Assembly (NCBI RefSeq): GCF_021654115.1
Contig: NZ_JAIWJF010000008.1
Location: forward strand, 95,175 to 159,174
DNA length: 64,000 bases
Direction: 5' to 3'
Source: Furfurilactobacillus milii
GTDB taxonomy: Bacteria; Bacillota; Bacilli; Lactobacillales; Lactobacillaceae
Every line of letters begins with the position of its first letter. The first letter of the stretch is position 1. The position numbers and the translations under genes were made by a program. A model generated the notes under the pieces. The model was not told the origin of the DNA. It saw only the letters and a program-made list of their open reading frames with translations, and made no database searches. Positions 36,618 through 45,905 of the stretch are shown piece after piece.

Positions 36618-37121
36618 ATGAAACCAAATGAGTGGAAACAGGATTCTGAGTATGTTGCATTAGTGAGTGATTTATTGGCTCGTCCAGAAGTGCAACGTTT
36701 AGCGAACTTCACCCAACATCATCACAGCAATCGATTGGAACACAGCTTAGGTGTTTCGTTTGATAGTTATAAGATTGCTAAACGGCGGGGCTGGAATTAC
36801 CAAGCCGTTGCACGCGCTGGGTTACTTCACGACCTGTTTTATTACGATTGGCGGACAACCAAGTTTGATTTAGGCACGCACGCCTTCATTCATCCACGGG
36901 TGTCATTACGAAATGCCGAAAAAATAACGGAATTGTCGGACATGGAAAAAGACATCATTTTGAAGCATATGTTTGGTCTAACCATGGCGATGCCAAAATA
37001 TAAGGAGAGTCTGTTGGTCTCGCTAGTCGATGACTATGAAGCCTCTCATGAATATTTTGGGCCCTTACGTTCAAAAGTCGCAGGTCTTGTTGCTCGTATG
37101 AAAACGGCGGCGTCTTTTTAA
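36618..37121 (+). CDS. HD-domain metal-dependent phosphohydrolase
   Basis: The 167-aa protein has the HD signature: HHHSNRLEHSLGVSFDSY (first His), GLLHDLFYYD (HD pair), THAFIHPRVSL (His) and SLVDDYEA (Asp). It should hydrolyse phosphate esters; the substrate is unknown. AAAAGGAAG precedes the ATG. It is a typical HD protein of lactobacilli sitting near the trmH gene and the HxlR-type regulator. Confidence 0.82.
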   Translation: MKPNEWKQDSEYVALVSDLLARPEVQRLANFTQHHHSNRLEHSLGVSFDSYKIAKRRGWNYQAVARAGLLHDLFYYDWRTTKFDLGTHAFIHPRVSLRNAEKITELSDMEKDIILKHMFGLTMAMPKYKESLLVSLVDDYEASHEYFGPLRSKVAGLVARMKTAASF

Positions 37122-37168
37122 TGGAAAGGAACAATTAGCATATTTTAAAGAGGAAGGGGGCGTACGTA

Positions 37169-37510
37169 ATGTCAGAGACAATGACAGCAATGACAGATTT
37201 TAAACTCTGTCCAAAGTTTGAACGCACCTTTTCAATCTTGGGTAAAAAGTGGAATGGGTTGATTATTGAATCACTGTTGGCTCAGGGTGCTTTGCGTTTT
37301 AAGGACATTGCCAGTTCAATTGACAAGTGTTCTGATCGGATGTTGGTCGAACGGTTAAAAGAGCTGGAAGAGGCAGGTATTGTATCTCGTACAACGCATG
37401 ATGATTCTGCGTTGATCGAATATCGACTGACCGATAAAGGTCGCGATATGCAAGACATGATGGATACGATTCACGCGTGGTCGGACAAATGGAATGGCGA
37501 AGGTTGTTAG
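37169..37510 (+). CDS. HxlR family winged-helix transcriptional regulator
   Basis: The 113-aa regulator has the HxlR features: N-terminal Cys (KLCPKFERTFSILGKKWNGLIIESLL), the RFKDIASSIDKCSDRMLVERLKELEEAGIV helix-turn-helix region, and EYRLTDKGRDM. Such regulators often sense redox through that Cys. GGAAGGGGG precedes the ATG. Its target is unknown; the HD-domain gene upstream may share its transcript. Cys residues at 14 and 51 could be sensing sites. Confidence 0.85.
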   Translation: MSETMTAMTDFKLCPKFERTFSILGKKWNGLIIESLLAQGALRFKDIASSIDKCSDRMLVERLKELEEAGIVSRTTHDDSALIEYRLTDKGRDMQDMMDTIHAWSDKWNGEGC

Positions 37511-37517
37511 TCTGCCA

Positions 37518-37546
37518 TTGACTACGTGGCACCATTAGCATAAAAT
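37518..37546 (+). promoter_or_regulatory. Promoter of the pheST leader
   Basis: TTGACT (37518-37523), a 17-bp spacer and TAAAAT (37541-37546) lie right after the HxlR gene and 40 bp before the T-box. Confidence 0.65.
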
Positions 37547-37587
37547 TAATTTTTGTAAACTTACTCATAATTAAATGCGACGATAAA

Positions 37588-37840
37588 AAAGAGTAACTGT
37601 GTTGAGTTAGCCAGGAAGAACGACCATTGATTGAAAGTCGTTCATGAGAGGCACAGCGAATTCACTTTTTGAGCAGAAGTTGGGCGCTTATATCTGATAA
37701 TGTAAGCAAAAAATTCTCCGGGACCTCCGTTAACGGTTTTAAGTGGTGCATTATTTGTGTTTGTAAATGATGTGCAACGAGGGTGGTACCGCGATTCGTC
37801 GTCCCTTTCCTGATTTTTATCAGGAAAGGGATTTTTTTGT
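37588..37840 (+). promoter_or_regulatory. T-box leader of pheS-pheT
   Basis: AGGGTGGTACCGCG (37780-37793) is a perfect T-box sequence. A terminator follows (TCCCTTTCCTGA 37802-37813 with TCAGGAAAGGGA 37820-37831, then seven T). The base of stem I can be read: CTGTG (37597-37601) faces CACAG (37652-37656), with AGTAA on the 5' side and TTC (37661-37663, a Phe codon) followed by A on the 3' side, the expected layout of a specifier loop. Confidence 0.95.
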
Positions 37841-37896
37841 TTAACAAAGATTAAGCACACATTTGGGTAGATAGACTAACTTTTAGGAGGCAGCAC

Positions 37897-38943
37897 ATGG
37901 CATTAAGAGAACGACTGCAAGAATTGCATGATCGGGGATTGGCTGACATAAAAAAAGGTGACAGCTTAGACCGTATTAATGAAATTCGCGTTCAATTACT
38001 AGGTAAGAAGGGGCCAATTACGCAAGCTTTACGTGGTTTGCGTGATGTTTCAGCAGAAGAGCGTCCCAAGATTGGGAGCTTCGCCAATCAAATTCGTGAC
38101 GAGTTGACGGCGGCTATTGAAGAACGGAACCAAGAACTTAAAAAGGCGGCGATTAATGCTAAGCTGGCATCTGAAACGCTGGATGTTACATTGCCTGGCA
38201 CGCCGGTTGCACAGGGTCAACCGCATGTGATTCAACGAATTATTGATCAACTGGAAGACATGTTCTTAGGAATGGGTTACCAAGTTGTCGATGGACCAGA
38301 AGTTGAAGATGATCACCACAACTTTGAAATGATGAACTTGCCAAAAGATCATCCTGCCCGTGACATGCAGGACACTTTTTACATTACACCGGAAATTCTC
38401 ATGAGAACGCATACCAGTCCTAATCAGGCGCGGGCAATGGAAGCTCATGACTTTAGTAAGGGACCGTTGAAGATGATCAGTCCCGGCCGGGTTTATCGTC
38501 GCGATACTGACGATGCTACCCACAGCCATCAATTCCATCAAGTGGAAGGGCTAGTAATTGACAAACATGTAACCATGGCAGATTTGAAGGGAACGTTGGA
38601 AATGGTTGCCGCTAATCTGTTTGGTGATGAATTTGATGTTCGTTTGCGACCAAGTTACTTCCCGTTCACGGAACCTTCTGTTGAAGCAGACATTACGTGT
38701 TTCAACTGTATGGGCAAGGGCTGTGCCGTCTGCAAGAACACCGGTTGGATTGAAGTGCTAGGAGCCGGTATGGTGCACCCTAATGTGCTGAAGATGGCAG
38801 GTGTCGATTCTTCCGTTTATGGTGGATTTGCTTTCGGTCTAGGACCTGATCGCTTTGCTATGTTGAAATACGGTGTCGATGACATTCGTAATTTCTATTT
38901 AAACGACACACGCTTCTTAACACAATTTTACAAACGGGGGTAA
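37897..38943 (+). CDS. pheS: Phenylalanine--tRNA ligase alpha subunit
   Basis: PheS and PheT form the (alpha-beta)2 enzyme charging tRNA-Phe. The 348-aa subunit has an N-terminal coiled coil, the motif [21 protein letters not shown], the motif 2 FHQVEGLV and motif 3 [15 protein letters not shown]. It also has the [17 protein letters not shown] insertion, the Cys-rich zinc-like patch found in this subunit of many Firmicutes. AGGAGGCAG precedes the ATG. The stop is 9 bases before pheT, and the T-box controls both. Confidence 0.98.
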   Translation: MALRERLQELHDRGLADIKKGDSLDRINEIRVQLLGKKGPITQALRGLRDVSAEERPKIGSFANQIRDELTAAIEERNQELKKAAINAKLASETLDVTLPGTPVAQGQPHVIQRIIDQLEDMFLGMGYQVVDGPEVEDDHHNFEMMNLPKDHPARDMQDTFYITPEILMRTHTSPNQARAMEAHDFSKGPLKMISPGRVYRRDTDDATHSHQFHQVEGLVIDKHVTMADLKGTLEMVAANLFGDEFDVRLRPSYFPFTEPSVEADITCFNCMGKGCAVCKNTGWIEVLGAGMVHPNVLKMAGVDSSVYGGFAFGLGPDRFAMLKYGVDDIRNFYLNDTRFLTQFYKRG

Positions 38944-38952
38944 ACTACAGCG

Positions 38953-41364
38953 ATGAAAGTTTCAATGGATTGGTTAAATGAATACCTCACCCTGGACGTG
39001 GACCCACAGACGTTGGGTGAGAAGATTGAACGAACAGCGGTCGAAGTCGACCAAGTTTATAAAATGAGCGATGGTATGAGCAATCTGGTGGTGGGTGAAA
39101 CGCTCAGCGTTGAGCCACATCCAGATTCAGATCATTTGCATATCTGCCAGGTTGACGTTGGCGAAGATGAGCCATTACAAATTGTTTGTGGTGCACCAAA
39201 TGTTGCCACGGGACAAAAAGTAATCGTTGCTTTGCCGGGGGCCTGGATTGCCGGTCATCACAAAATTAAAAAGAGCAAGATGCGGGGCGTTGCTTCAAAC
39301 GGCATGCTGTGTGCGCTTCAAGAAATTGGGTTCGACGAGAAGATTGCACCTAAAGCTTATGATGAGGGTATTTACATTTTGCCTGCAGACAGTGAGAACG
39401 GTTCATCTGTCTTTCCAATTTTGGGGATGGATGACGACATTGTTGAGACTGACTTAACCCCTAACCGTGGTGACATGAACTCGATGAACGGAACTGCTTG
39501 GGAAGTTGGCGCTATTTATGGCAAGACACCTAAAATGCCAACGTTCTCGCTAAATGAAGATGGCTCACGCAAAGTCAGTGACCTATTACAATTTTCAGTA
39601 GATGAGACATTGGCACCAACGTATAAAATGCGGATCGTCAGTGGTGTCACCATTCAGGATAGTCCGCTGTGGCTACAAAAACGGCTGTGGGAAGCCGGTA
39701 TGCGGCCAATCAATAACATTGTTGATGTGACAAACTACATCATGTTGACATATGGTCAGCCATTGCACGCGTTTGACTATGACAAACTTTCTAGTCATCA
39801 CATTCACGTTCGTTTGGCATATGAAGGCGAACACTTAACGACTCTCGATGGTGAAGATCGCAAATTGCGTGATAGCGATATGGTTATTGCTGATGACAAA
39901 CATGCAATTGCCCTTGCCGGCACGATGGGTGGTTTGGACACGGAGATTGACGATAATACGACGACGATTGCAATCGAAAGCGCCATTTTTGACCCAATTA
40001 AGATTCGTAAAACAGCGCGCTTCTTTAATCTCCATTCAGAGGCTTCAATGCGCTTCGAACGCGGTGTTAATAAGGACGATAATCAAAATGCCTTAGACCA
40101 TGCTGCAGCACTTATGGCTGAACTTGGACAGGGACAGACGGAACAAGGGACTGGTGTTGGCAGCGACACGCCTGTTGAACCTGCAAAGGTTAGTGTGACG
40201 TTAACGCGGATTAATCATGTGTTAGGCACTCAATTGACAGTGGGCCAGGTTCAAACCATTTTTGATCATCTTAACTTTCCGACTGAAAACGATGGTGAGA
40301 CATTTAACGTCACAGTGCCGGCTCGTCGCTGGGATATTCATATTGAGGCTGATCTATTTGAAGAAGTCGCTCGCTTATATGGCTATGATAATATTCCATC
40401 TACGTTGCCATATGGCACGATGACGCCAGGTGCATTAACATTTAAACAACGGATTATTCGTGACTCACGACGACTATTAGAGGGCGCTGGGTTAAATCAG
40501 GCGATTAGTTATGCTTTGACAACAACCGCTAAGGCTGAACAGTTCATGATGCGTGATAGCGAACCTACTGAGCTGGCTTTTCCAATGAGTACTGACCATA
40601 CAACCGCCCGGATGAATTTAATCAGTGGGTTGCTGGATGATATTGCTTATAATGTTGCCCGTAAACAGAAGAATGTCGCCCTTTATGAACAAGGTCGCGT
40701 ATTCTATCGCGAAGGTGATGCAATTCGACCATTGGAAGTTGAACACATTGCTGCGGCAGTCACCGGTACACTGACAACCAAAACGTGGCATGCAGAAGCC
40801 GATATGATTGATTTTTACGGTATCAAAGGAATTGTTGACTTATTCTTGCACGACATGGGTCTGTCAGAACCAGTTCACTATGAAGCAACTCAGGCTCATG
40901 CGCAGATGCATCCGGGTCGGACAGCCGACATTTATGTTGGTGACCAGGTTGTTGGATTTGTCGGTCAAGTTCACCCTGAGGTAGCCAGCGATTATAAAAT
41001 TCCTGACACTTACGTATTCGAATTGAATCTGCAGGCACTTATTGACGCACCACATGATCAACAGCAGTATGAACCGATTTCGAAGTTCCCGGATGTTACA
41101 CGTGATATCGCCATTCTTGTGGATCAGTCCGTGACTAACGCGGATGTTGTTGCTTTAATCAACAAGCGTGGTGGCGCACATTTGGCAGGCGTTCAACTGT
41201 TTGACGTCTACGAAGGCGTTCATTTACCAGCTGGCAAGAAGTCACTGGCATATACGTTGACCTACCGTGACCGCCAGGCAACATTAGTTGAGGCCGATGT
41301 GACTAAGGCGTTTGACAAAGTAACCGCTGCTTTAGAAAAGGAATTTGATGCTGAAATTCGTTAA
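38953..41364 (+). CDS. pheT: Phenylalanine--tRNA ligase beta subunit
   Basis: The 803-aa beta subunit has the usual layout: N-terminal tRNA-binding (EMAP/OB) domain at about 40-150 (SVEPHPDSDHLHICQVDVG), the B3/B4 editing domain (about 210-390), B5 (RINHVLGTQLTVGQVQTIFDHLNF), the catalytic-like core and a C-terminal anticodon-recognition FDX-ACB domain (FPDVTRDIAILVD). It is preceded by a GGGG-rich site (ACGGGGG) in the pheS stop region and followed by a terminator. Confidence 0.98.
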   Translation: MKVSMDWLNEYLTLDVDPQTLGEKIERTAVEVDQVYKMSDGMSNLVVGETLSVEPHPDSDHLHICQVDVGEDEPLQIVCGAPNVATGQKVIVALPGAWIAGHHKIKKSKMRGVASNGMLCALQEIGFDEKIAPKAYDEGIYILPADSENGSSVFPILGMDDDIVETDLTPNRGDMNSMNGTAWEVGAIYGKTPKMPTFSLNEDGSRKVSDLLQFSVDETLAPTYKMRIVSGVTIQDSPLWLQKRLWEAGMRPINNIVDVTNYIMLTYGQPLHAFDYDKLSSHHIHVRLAYEGEHLTTLDGEDRKLRDSDMVIADDKHAIALAGTMGGLDTEIDDNTTTIAIESAIFDPIKIRKTARFFNLHSEASMRFERGVNKDDNQNALDHAAALMAELGQGQTEQGTGVGSDTPVEPAKVSVTLTRINHVLGTQLTVGQVQTIFDHLNFPTENDGETFNVTVPARRWDIHIEADLFEEVARLYGYDNIPSTLPYGTMTPGALTFKQRIIRDSRRLLEGAGLNQAISYALTTTAKAEQFMMRDSEPTELAFPMSTDHTTARMNLISGLLDDIAYNVARKQKNVALYEQGRVFYREGDAIRPLEVEHIAAAVTGTLTTKTWHAEADMIDFYGIKGIVDLFLHDMGLSEPVHYEATQAHAQMHPGRTADIYVGDQVVGFVGQVHPEVASDYKIPDTYVFELNLQALIDAPHDQQQYEPISKFPDVTRDIAILVDQSVTNADVVALINKRGGAHLAGVQLFDVYEGVHLPAGKKSLAYTLTYRDRQATLVEADVTKAFDKVTAALEKEFDAEIR

Positions 41365-41415
41365 TACGAATTCAGATTGAGATTTCGAATGAATTAGTTA
41401 CTTGTTCCATAAATT

Positions 41416-41462
41416 AAGTGCCATGGTATTCTCAATTTGAGAAATCACCATGGCACTTTTTG
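41416..41462 (+). terminator. Terminator of pheST
   Basis: AAGTGCCATGGT (41416-41427) pairs with ACCATGGCACTT (41447-41458), then TTT; an inner hairpin is also possible. Confidence 0.85.
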
Positions 41463-41610
41463 CTGTCCTAAGGGAAGTATGACCGCAAAAAAGCAATTTG
41501 TGATTAGCAAATGTGTCAAAAAGATGTCATTGCTATGTGAAATGTGGTGTTGCAGTCTGTTTTTCGCTACAATGTAAAAGATGATTTTTTAAGAGGGGGA
41601 ACTTAATATT

Positions 41611-42729
41611 ATGCAACGTCGCAGGCGTCGCCGGTCACATGCCGGCCGTTACTGGTTAATTGGTATCTTCATTGCGATCGTGCTCATTATTGTTGGCGTG
41701 GTCGTTGGCCGCAATATGACTTACACCAATAACTTGAAGGCCGTTGATCCGAAGAGTCACAAGAAAGTTCAAATCGAAGTTCAGCAAGGAGCAACTTCAG
41801 ATCAAGTTGCCTCTGAATTGCAAAAAGCTGGTGCCATCAAGAGCGCATCAACTTTTAACAAGTATATTGCTGATCATAATCTGGCAGACTTCAAGGCCGG
41901 TTATTTCGTTGTGACAAAGAATATGGATGTCAAACAAGTGGCTAAGCAATTGAATGGTGTTGGGTCAGACACACCACTTATTACAACATCTAAAAATTCA
42001 CTTCTTATTACCGAAGGTGAATCTGTTGATCAGATTGCAGCATCTTTGCCAAAGCATTCTAAGTATACAAAGCAGGATTTCCTAAACTTGATGAAGGATC
42101 AAGATTTCTTGAATGGTCTTCAAAAGCTTTATCCAGATCTGTTGTCATCGACGATGTCGGCTTCAGATGTTCGTTACCATTTGGAAGGTTATTTGTTTCC
42201 AGCCGTATATGATACTAAGAAACCAAAGAATTTAAAGGGACTAGTTGAACAAATGGTTGCCGCTACTAATCAACGCATTCAACCATACTTGTCCGAATTC
42301 CAGCAAGAAAATTTGACCGTACAGCAGGCCATGACACTCGCTTCATTGGCTCAGAAGGAAGCTAATACGCCAAGTGATATGCAGAAAGTGGCTGGCGTAT
42401 TCTTCAACCGGATTAAGGCCAAGATGCCGTTACAATCAGATGTATCCGTTCAATACGCTTTGCAGACGCATAAACCTAACTTGTCACTGGCAGATTTAAA
42501 GGTTGATTCGCCTTATAATTTGTATGCCAATACTGGTTACGGACCAGGACCATTTAATAACCCTGGGATATATGCTATTAAAGCTATTGCTCAGCCAACT
42601 GATGAAGATCAAGATTACTTGTACTTTGTAGCTAATATGAAGACAGGTAAGATTCATTTCTCCAAGACGTTGGACGAACAAAATGCATACACGCAAAAGT
42701 ATCAAAACGATAATAATAAACAAAAATAA
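41611..42729 (+). CDS. mltG: Endolytic murein transglycosylase MltG
   Basis: MltG cuts new glycan strands at the membrane and sets their length. The 372-aa protein has a basic start ([10 protein letters not shown]), one membrane segment (about 14-36), a LysM-like domain ([21 protein letters not shown]) and the YceG catalytic domain with the Glu in [16 protein letters not shown] and the [12 protein letters not shown] loop. AAGAGGGGGA precedes the ATG. udk follows after 20 bases. Confidence 0.95.
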   Translation: MQRRRRRRSHAGRYWLIGIFIAIVLIIVGVVVGRNMTYTNNLKAVDPKSHKKVQIEVQQGATSDQVASELQKAGAIKSASTFNKYIADHNLADFKAGYFVVTKNMDVKQVAKQLNGVGSDTPLITTSKNSLLITEGESVDQIAASLPKHSKYTKQDFLNLMKDQDFLNGLQKLYPDLLSSTMSASDVRYHLEGYLFPAVYDTKKPKNLKGLVEQMVAATNQRIQPYLSEFQQENLTVQQAMTLASLAQKEANTPSDMQKVAGVFFNRIKAKMPLQSDVSVQYALQTHKPNLSLADLKVDSPYNLYANTGYGPGPFNNPGIYAIKAIAQPTDEDQDYLYFVANMKTGKIHFSKTLDEQNAYTQKYQNDNNKQK

Positions 42730-42749
42730 TGAGCAAGAGGGCATCAGTG

Positions 42750-43427
42750 ATGACAGAGCAGACAAAACGGCCAATTGTAATTGGTGTTACCGGCGGGTCT
42801 GGTAGTGGTAAAACGACAGTTAGCCGGGCAATCTATAACCAGCTTGCCGGCCATTCAATTCTGATCATGCAACAGGATTCTTACTACAATGACCAAGCTG
42901 AAATGACCATGGCCGAAAGAAAAGCAGTTAATTATGACCATCCGTTAGCGTATGACAATGATCTTCTTATTAAGCAGCTTGATCAGTTGATTCACTATCA
43001 AGCCATTGACAAGCCGGTTTATGATTATAAAGAATCAACACGCAGTGCCGAAACTGTTCGGCAGGAACCACGTGACGTGATTATTTTAGAAGGTATTTTG
43101 ATTCTTGACGATCCGCGTCTGCGTGACTTAATGGATATTAAGGTCTACGTGGATACGGACGATGACATTCGGATCATTCGACGGATTCAACGTGATATAA
43201 ATGAGCGAGGTCGGACATTGGATACTGTTATTAAACAGTATTTAGCAACGGTTAAACCGATGTATCACGAATTCGTGGAACCAACTAAGCGTTATGCTGA
43301 TATTATCGTTCCTGAAGGTGGCGAAAACACAGTCGCCATTGATCTTCTGTCAACGAAGATTCGTGACATTTTGGCGCGTGACGGTAAGGATAACCTGTTT
43401 AAGCAGGCCAATCATAAAGAAGCATAA
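42750..43427 (+). CDS. udk: Uridine kinase
   Basis: Udk phosphorylates uridine and cytidine for pyrimidine salvage. The 225-aa P-loop kinase has Walker [13 protein letters not shown] (residues 12-23), the uridine-binding DSYYND/YDHP region and [13 protein letters not shown] (lid). ATG 42750 has a GAGGGC site upstream; the earlier ATG at 42729 shares the last base of mltG and lacks a site. It lies in the conserved mltG-udk-greA order. Confidence 0.96.
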   Translation: MTEQTKRPIVIGVTGGSGSGKTTVSRAIYNQLAGHSILIMQQDSYYNDQAEMTMAERKAVNYDHPLAYDNDLLIKQLDQLIHYQAIDKPVYDYKESTRSAETVRQEPRDVIILEGILILDDPRLRDLMDIKVYVDTDDDIRIIRRIQRDINERGRTLDTVIKQYLATVKPMYHEFVEPTKRYADIIVPEGGENTVAIDLLSTKIRDILARDGKDNLFKQANHKEA

Positions 43428-43439
43428 ATAGTTCACCTT

Positions 43440-43482
43440 AAACGGCAAAGACAGGAACTCTATCTGGATTTGCCGTTTTTTT
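43440..43482 (+). terminator. Terminator of mltG-udk
   Basis: AAACGGCAAA (43440-43449) pairs with TTTGCCGTTT (43469-43478), then T-run. Confidence 0.88.
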
Positions 43483-43612
43483 GTCTTTTGAGGTTGTGAT
43501 TTACATAATTCAATCGGAGAATGTGCGTTTTTTTACAGGAAGCCGTTTACAAGGTGTAGATCACATGGTAACCTTGTGACTGTCGAAATTAGTTACAAAG
43601 GAGCCTCTAACT

Positions 43613-44098
43613 ATGGCTGAAGAAAAAACATACCCAATGACTGAAGAGGGTAAAGCTAAACTAGAAAAAGAATTAGAAAATTTAAAAACAGTAACCCGTC
43701 CGCAGATTATTGAACGTATTAAGATTGCGCGTGGTTTCGGTGATTTGTCGGAAAACTCTGAATATGAATCTGCCAAGGATGAACAATCTAACATTGAAAG
43801 CCGAATTTCATTGGTTGAAACAATGTTACACAATGCTGAAATCATTGACAGTAACGCAGTGGCTGCTGATGAAGTTTCAATTGGTAAATTGGTCAGCTTT
43901 AAGGAACTGCCTGATGAAGAACCAGAAAGTTACACTATTGTCGGTGCTGCCGAGGCTGACCCAATGAGCGGCAAGATTTCTAACGATTCGCCAATCGCTC
44001 GCAGTTTGATTGGTCACAAAGTTGGGGACGAAGTAGAAATTAAAATTCCTGCTGGGTCAATGAAGGTTTCAATTTTATCCGTTAAGAACGCTGAATAA
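43613..44098 (+). CDS. greA: Transcription elongation factor GreA
   Basis: GreA rescues backtracked RNA polymerase by stimulating transcript cleavage. The 161-aa protein has the N-terminal coiled coil ([19 protein letters not shown]) with the acidic tip in [19 protein letters not shown] and the C-terminal FKBP-like domain ([22 protein letters not shown]). AAAGGAGC precedes the ATG. Just upstream, a 7-bp inverted repeat (ACAAGGT 43549-43555, ACCTTGT 43571-43577) may form a leader hairpin; its role is unknown. Confidence 0.97.
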   Translation: MAEEKTYPMTEEGKAKLEKELENLKTVTRPQIIERIKIARGFGDLSENSEYESAKDEQSNIESRISLVETMLHNAEIIDSNAVAADEVSIGKLVSFKELPDEEPESYTIVGAAEADPMSGKISNDSPIARSLIGHKVGDEVEIKIPAGSMKVSILSVKNAE

Positions 44099-44326
44099 GT
44101 TTTTAGTAGTACTTAGCGTCATTAACACTGAACAAGGCCTATCTCAGAGGCTGTGAAAAATCAGGTTGTATCGCCGTTTAGTTTTTATCGGTGATACTGC
44201 TTGGTGATTTCGCAGCTTCTTTTGATTACCTTAAGGTAGCCGTCCGCTGTTTGTCGTCATACCTTAAATACGGTAAAATAATGAACAGGTTTACACCAAT
44301 TAGTTAATTTTGAAAGGAACGACAAC

Positions 44327-45328
44327 ATGCCGATTATCAATGAACAAGATCATGATGCAATGACGCGTTACACGGAATTTGTGCGACGCGCACCCTTTAC
44401 TTCAATTACACAGGATCCAGGTTGGGGAGAAATTAAGAACAACTGGGAACCGTTACATGTCACCCTTGAGAAGGACGGCAAGATTACAGCGGCGATGTCT
44501 ATCTTAATGATTGCAAATGAAGACGGTGAAAAGCTCGCCTATTGTTCAAAAGGACCGGTTTGTGATCCAACGGATGTTGAGACTATCGATGCATTGGTAG
44601 CAGAAGCAGAGCCTGCCTTACGAGAGAACAATGTGTATGTCTTACGGATGGACCCTGAAGTTGTTTACGACGATGCCCTAAACGATACGTTTAAACAACA
44701 CGGTTACCAAGTAAGAAATCGTAATGTCGGCATGCATGATACAATTCAGCCGCGGTTTAACATGGTGATGGATTTAAAAGATAAAAGTATTGATGATGTG
44801 TTAATGACATTTCGGCCAAATACACGTCACGATGTGCGTCACTCAATCAAGCCTGAATTAACGGTAGATTCTGGTAGCAGCATGGCAGAAATGGACCGAT
44901 TCTACGCGCTTTATGAGGCAATGAGTCACCGACAAGGAATCACCTACCGTCCGCGAGATTATTTTGATCGAATGGTAACGGCCTTCGAAGGCACTGATAT
45001 TTTACGCATCTTCGTTGCCCATTCTGAAACGCAAGATTTAGCCGGTTCATTAGCGTTCAAGTATGGTGATAAGCTCTGGTATATGTACGGTGGTAGTATT
45101 AATGAAGAACCGAAGTTACTTGCACCATACCGAATTCAGTGGGCGATGATCAACGAAGCCGTTGATGCACATAAGGACCGTTATGATCTAGGCGGCGTCT
45201 TTGCATTAGACAAGAGTGACGGTTTGTGGCTGTTTAAGCACGGTTATGTGCGCGAAGCCACTGAATATATTGGTGAAATTGACAAAGTTTATGACGAGCA
45301 GGCCTACCAAAAGTTTGTTAACCGTTAG
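44327..45328 (+). CDS. FemAB/FemX family peptidoglycan aminoacyltransferase
   Basis: The 333-aa protein matches FemXAB peptidyltransferases, which add amino acids from tRNAs to the Lys side chain of lipid II or of the peptide stem to build the cross-bridge. The GNAT-like double domain is seen: FVRRAPFTSITQDPGWGEIK at the start, then RPNTRHDVRHSIK (FRPNTRHDVRHS motif), YMYGGSINEEPKLLAPYRIQWAMINEA and DLGGVFALDKSDGLWLFKHGY. The amino acid added is unknown. AAAGGAACGAC precedes the ATG. Confidence 0.9.
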   Translation: MPIINEQDHDAMTRYTEFVRRAPFTSITQDPGWGEIKNNWEPLHVTLEKDGKITAAMSILMIANEDGEKLAYCSKGPVCDPTDVETIDALVAEAEPALRENNVYVLRMDPEVVYDDALNDTFKQHGYQVRNRNVGMHDTIQPRFNMVMDLKDKSIDDVLMTFRPNTRHDVRHSIKPELTVDSGSSMAEMDRFYALYEAMSHRQGITYRPRDYFDRMVTAFEGTDILRIFVAHSETQDLAGSLAFKYGDKLWYMYGGSINEEPKLLAPYRIQWAMINEAVDAHKDRYDLGGVFALDKSDGLWLFKHGYVREATEYIGEIDKVYDEQAYQKFVNR

Positions 45329-45442
45329 TACTTGTGAAGGCTGTCACATCAACGTTTCACAGGAATGTATTCATTGGTTTTCCACTTCATTTGTGCTAAA
45401 GTATACGCATGAAAGCGAATTCATTAGAGTGGAGGCCCACGT

Positions 45443-45760
45443 ATGCAAATTACAGTTACAGACGCTGCCAGCAAATGGTTTCAAGACGAAGTTGGTCTAA
45501 AACCAGGTGATGGGATGAAGTTTTACGGTAAGGTTTATGGTAAAACACCGATTCATGATGGTTTTTCAATGGCAATGGTACCGGATAAAGATCCTGATCG
45601 ACCAGTTGGCGAGACTGAAAAAGATGGGATTAAGTATTTTGTGAATTATGGTGATGCGTGGTTTTTCGCTGGTTACGATTTTGTCATTGATTTTGACGAG
45701 AAAAATGATGAACCTAAATATGAATATGTTGCGCAAGAACATGATTCACGGTTACAGTAG
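45443..45760 (+). CDS. HesB/IscA-like protein (YneR type)
   Basis: The 105-aa protein starts MQITVTDAASKWFQDEVGLKPGDGMKFYGKVYG, typical of HesB/YadR/YfhF-like proteins of lactobacilli. The A-type iron-sulfur scaffold fold is likely, but the three Cys of true IscA are absent, so cluster binding is doubtful. GAGTGGAGG precedes the ATG. It is followed by a bidirectional terminator. Confidence 0.83.
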   Translation: MQITVTDAASKWFQDEVGLKPGDGMKFYGKVYGKTPIHDGFSMAMVPDKDPDRPVGETEKDGIKYFVNYGDAWFFAGYDFVIDFDEKNDEPKYEYVAQEHDSRLQ

Positions 45761-45815
45761 GCTACTTGAGATTAAGAGTAATGATGCTGTTGCTTAGCTT
45801 AAAATGATGAGAATT

Positions 45816-45860
45816 AAAAAGCGTTCTGCCTTTTCCAAACGGAAAAAGCAGAACGCTTTT
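45816..45860. terminator. Bidirectional terminator between convergent genes
   Basis: A long stem AAAAAGCGTTCTGC..TTTTCC with GGAAAA..GCAGAACGCTTTT and an AAAC loop. Confidence 0.88.
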
Positions 45861-45905
45861 AGTATTGATGACTATAATAACGAAACAGTTAGATGGCTGG
45901 GCCCC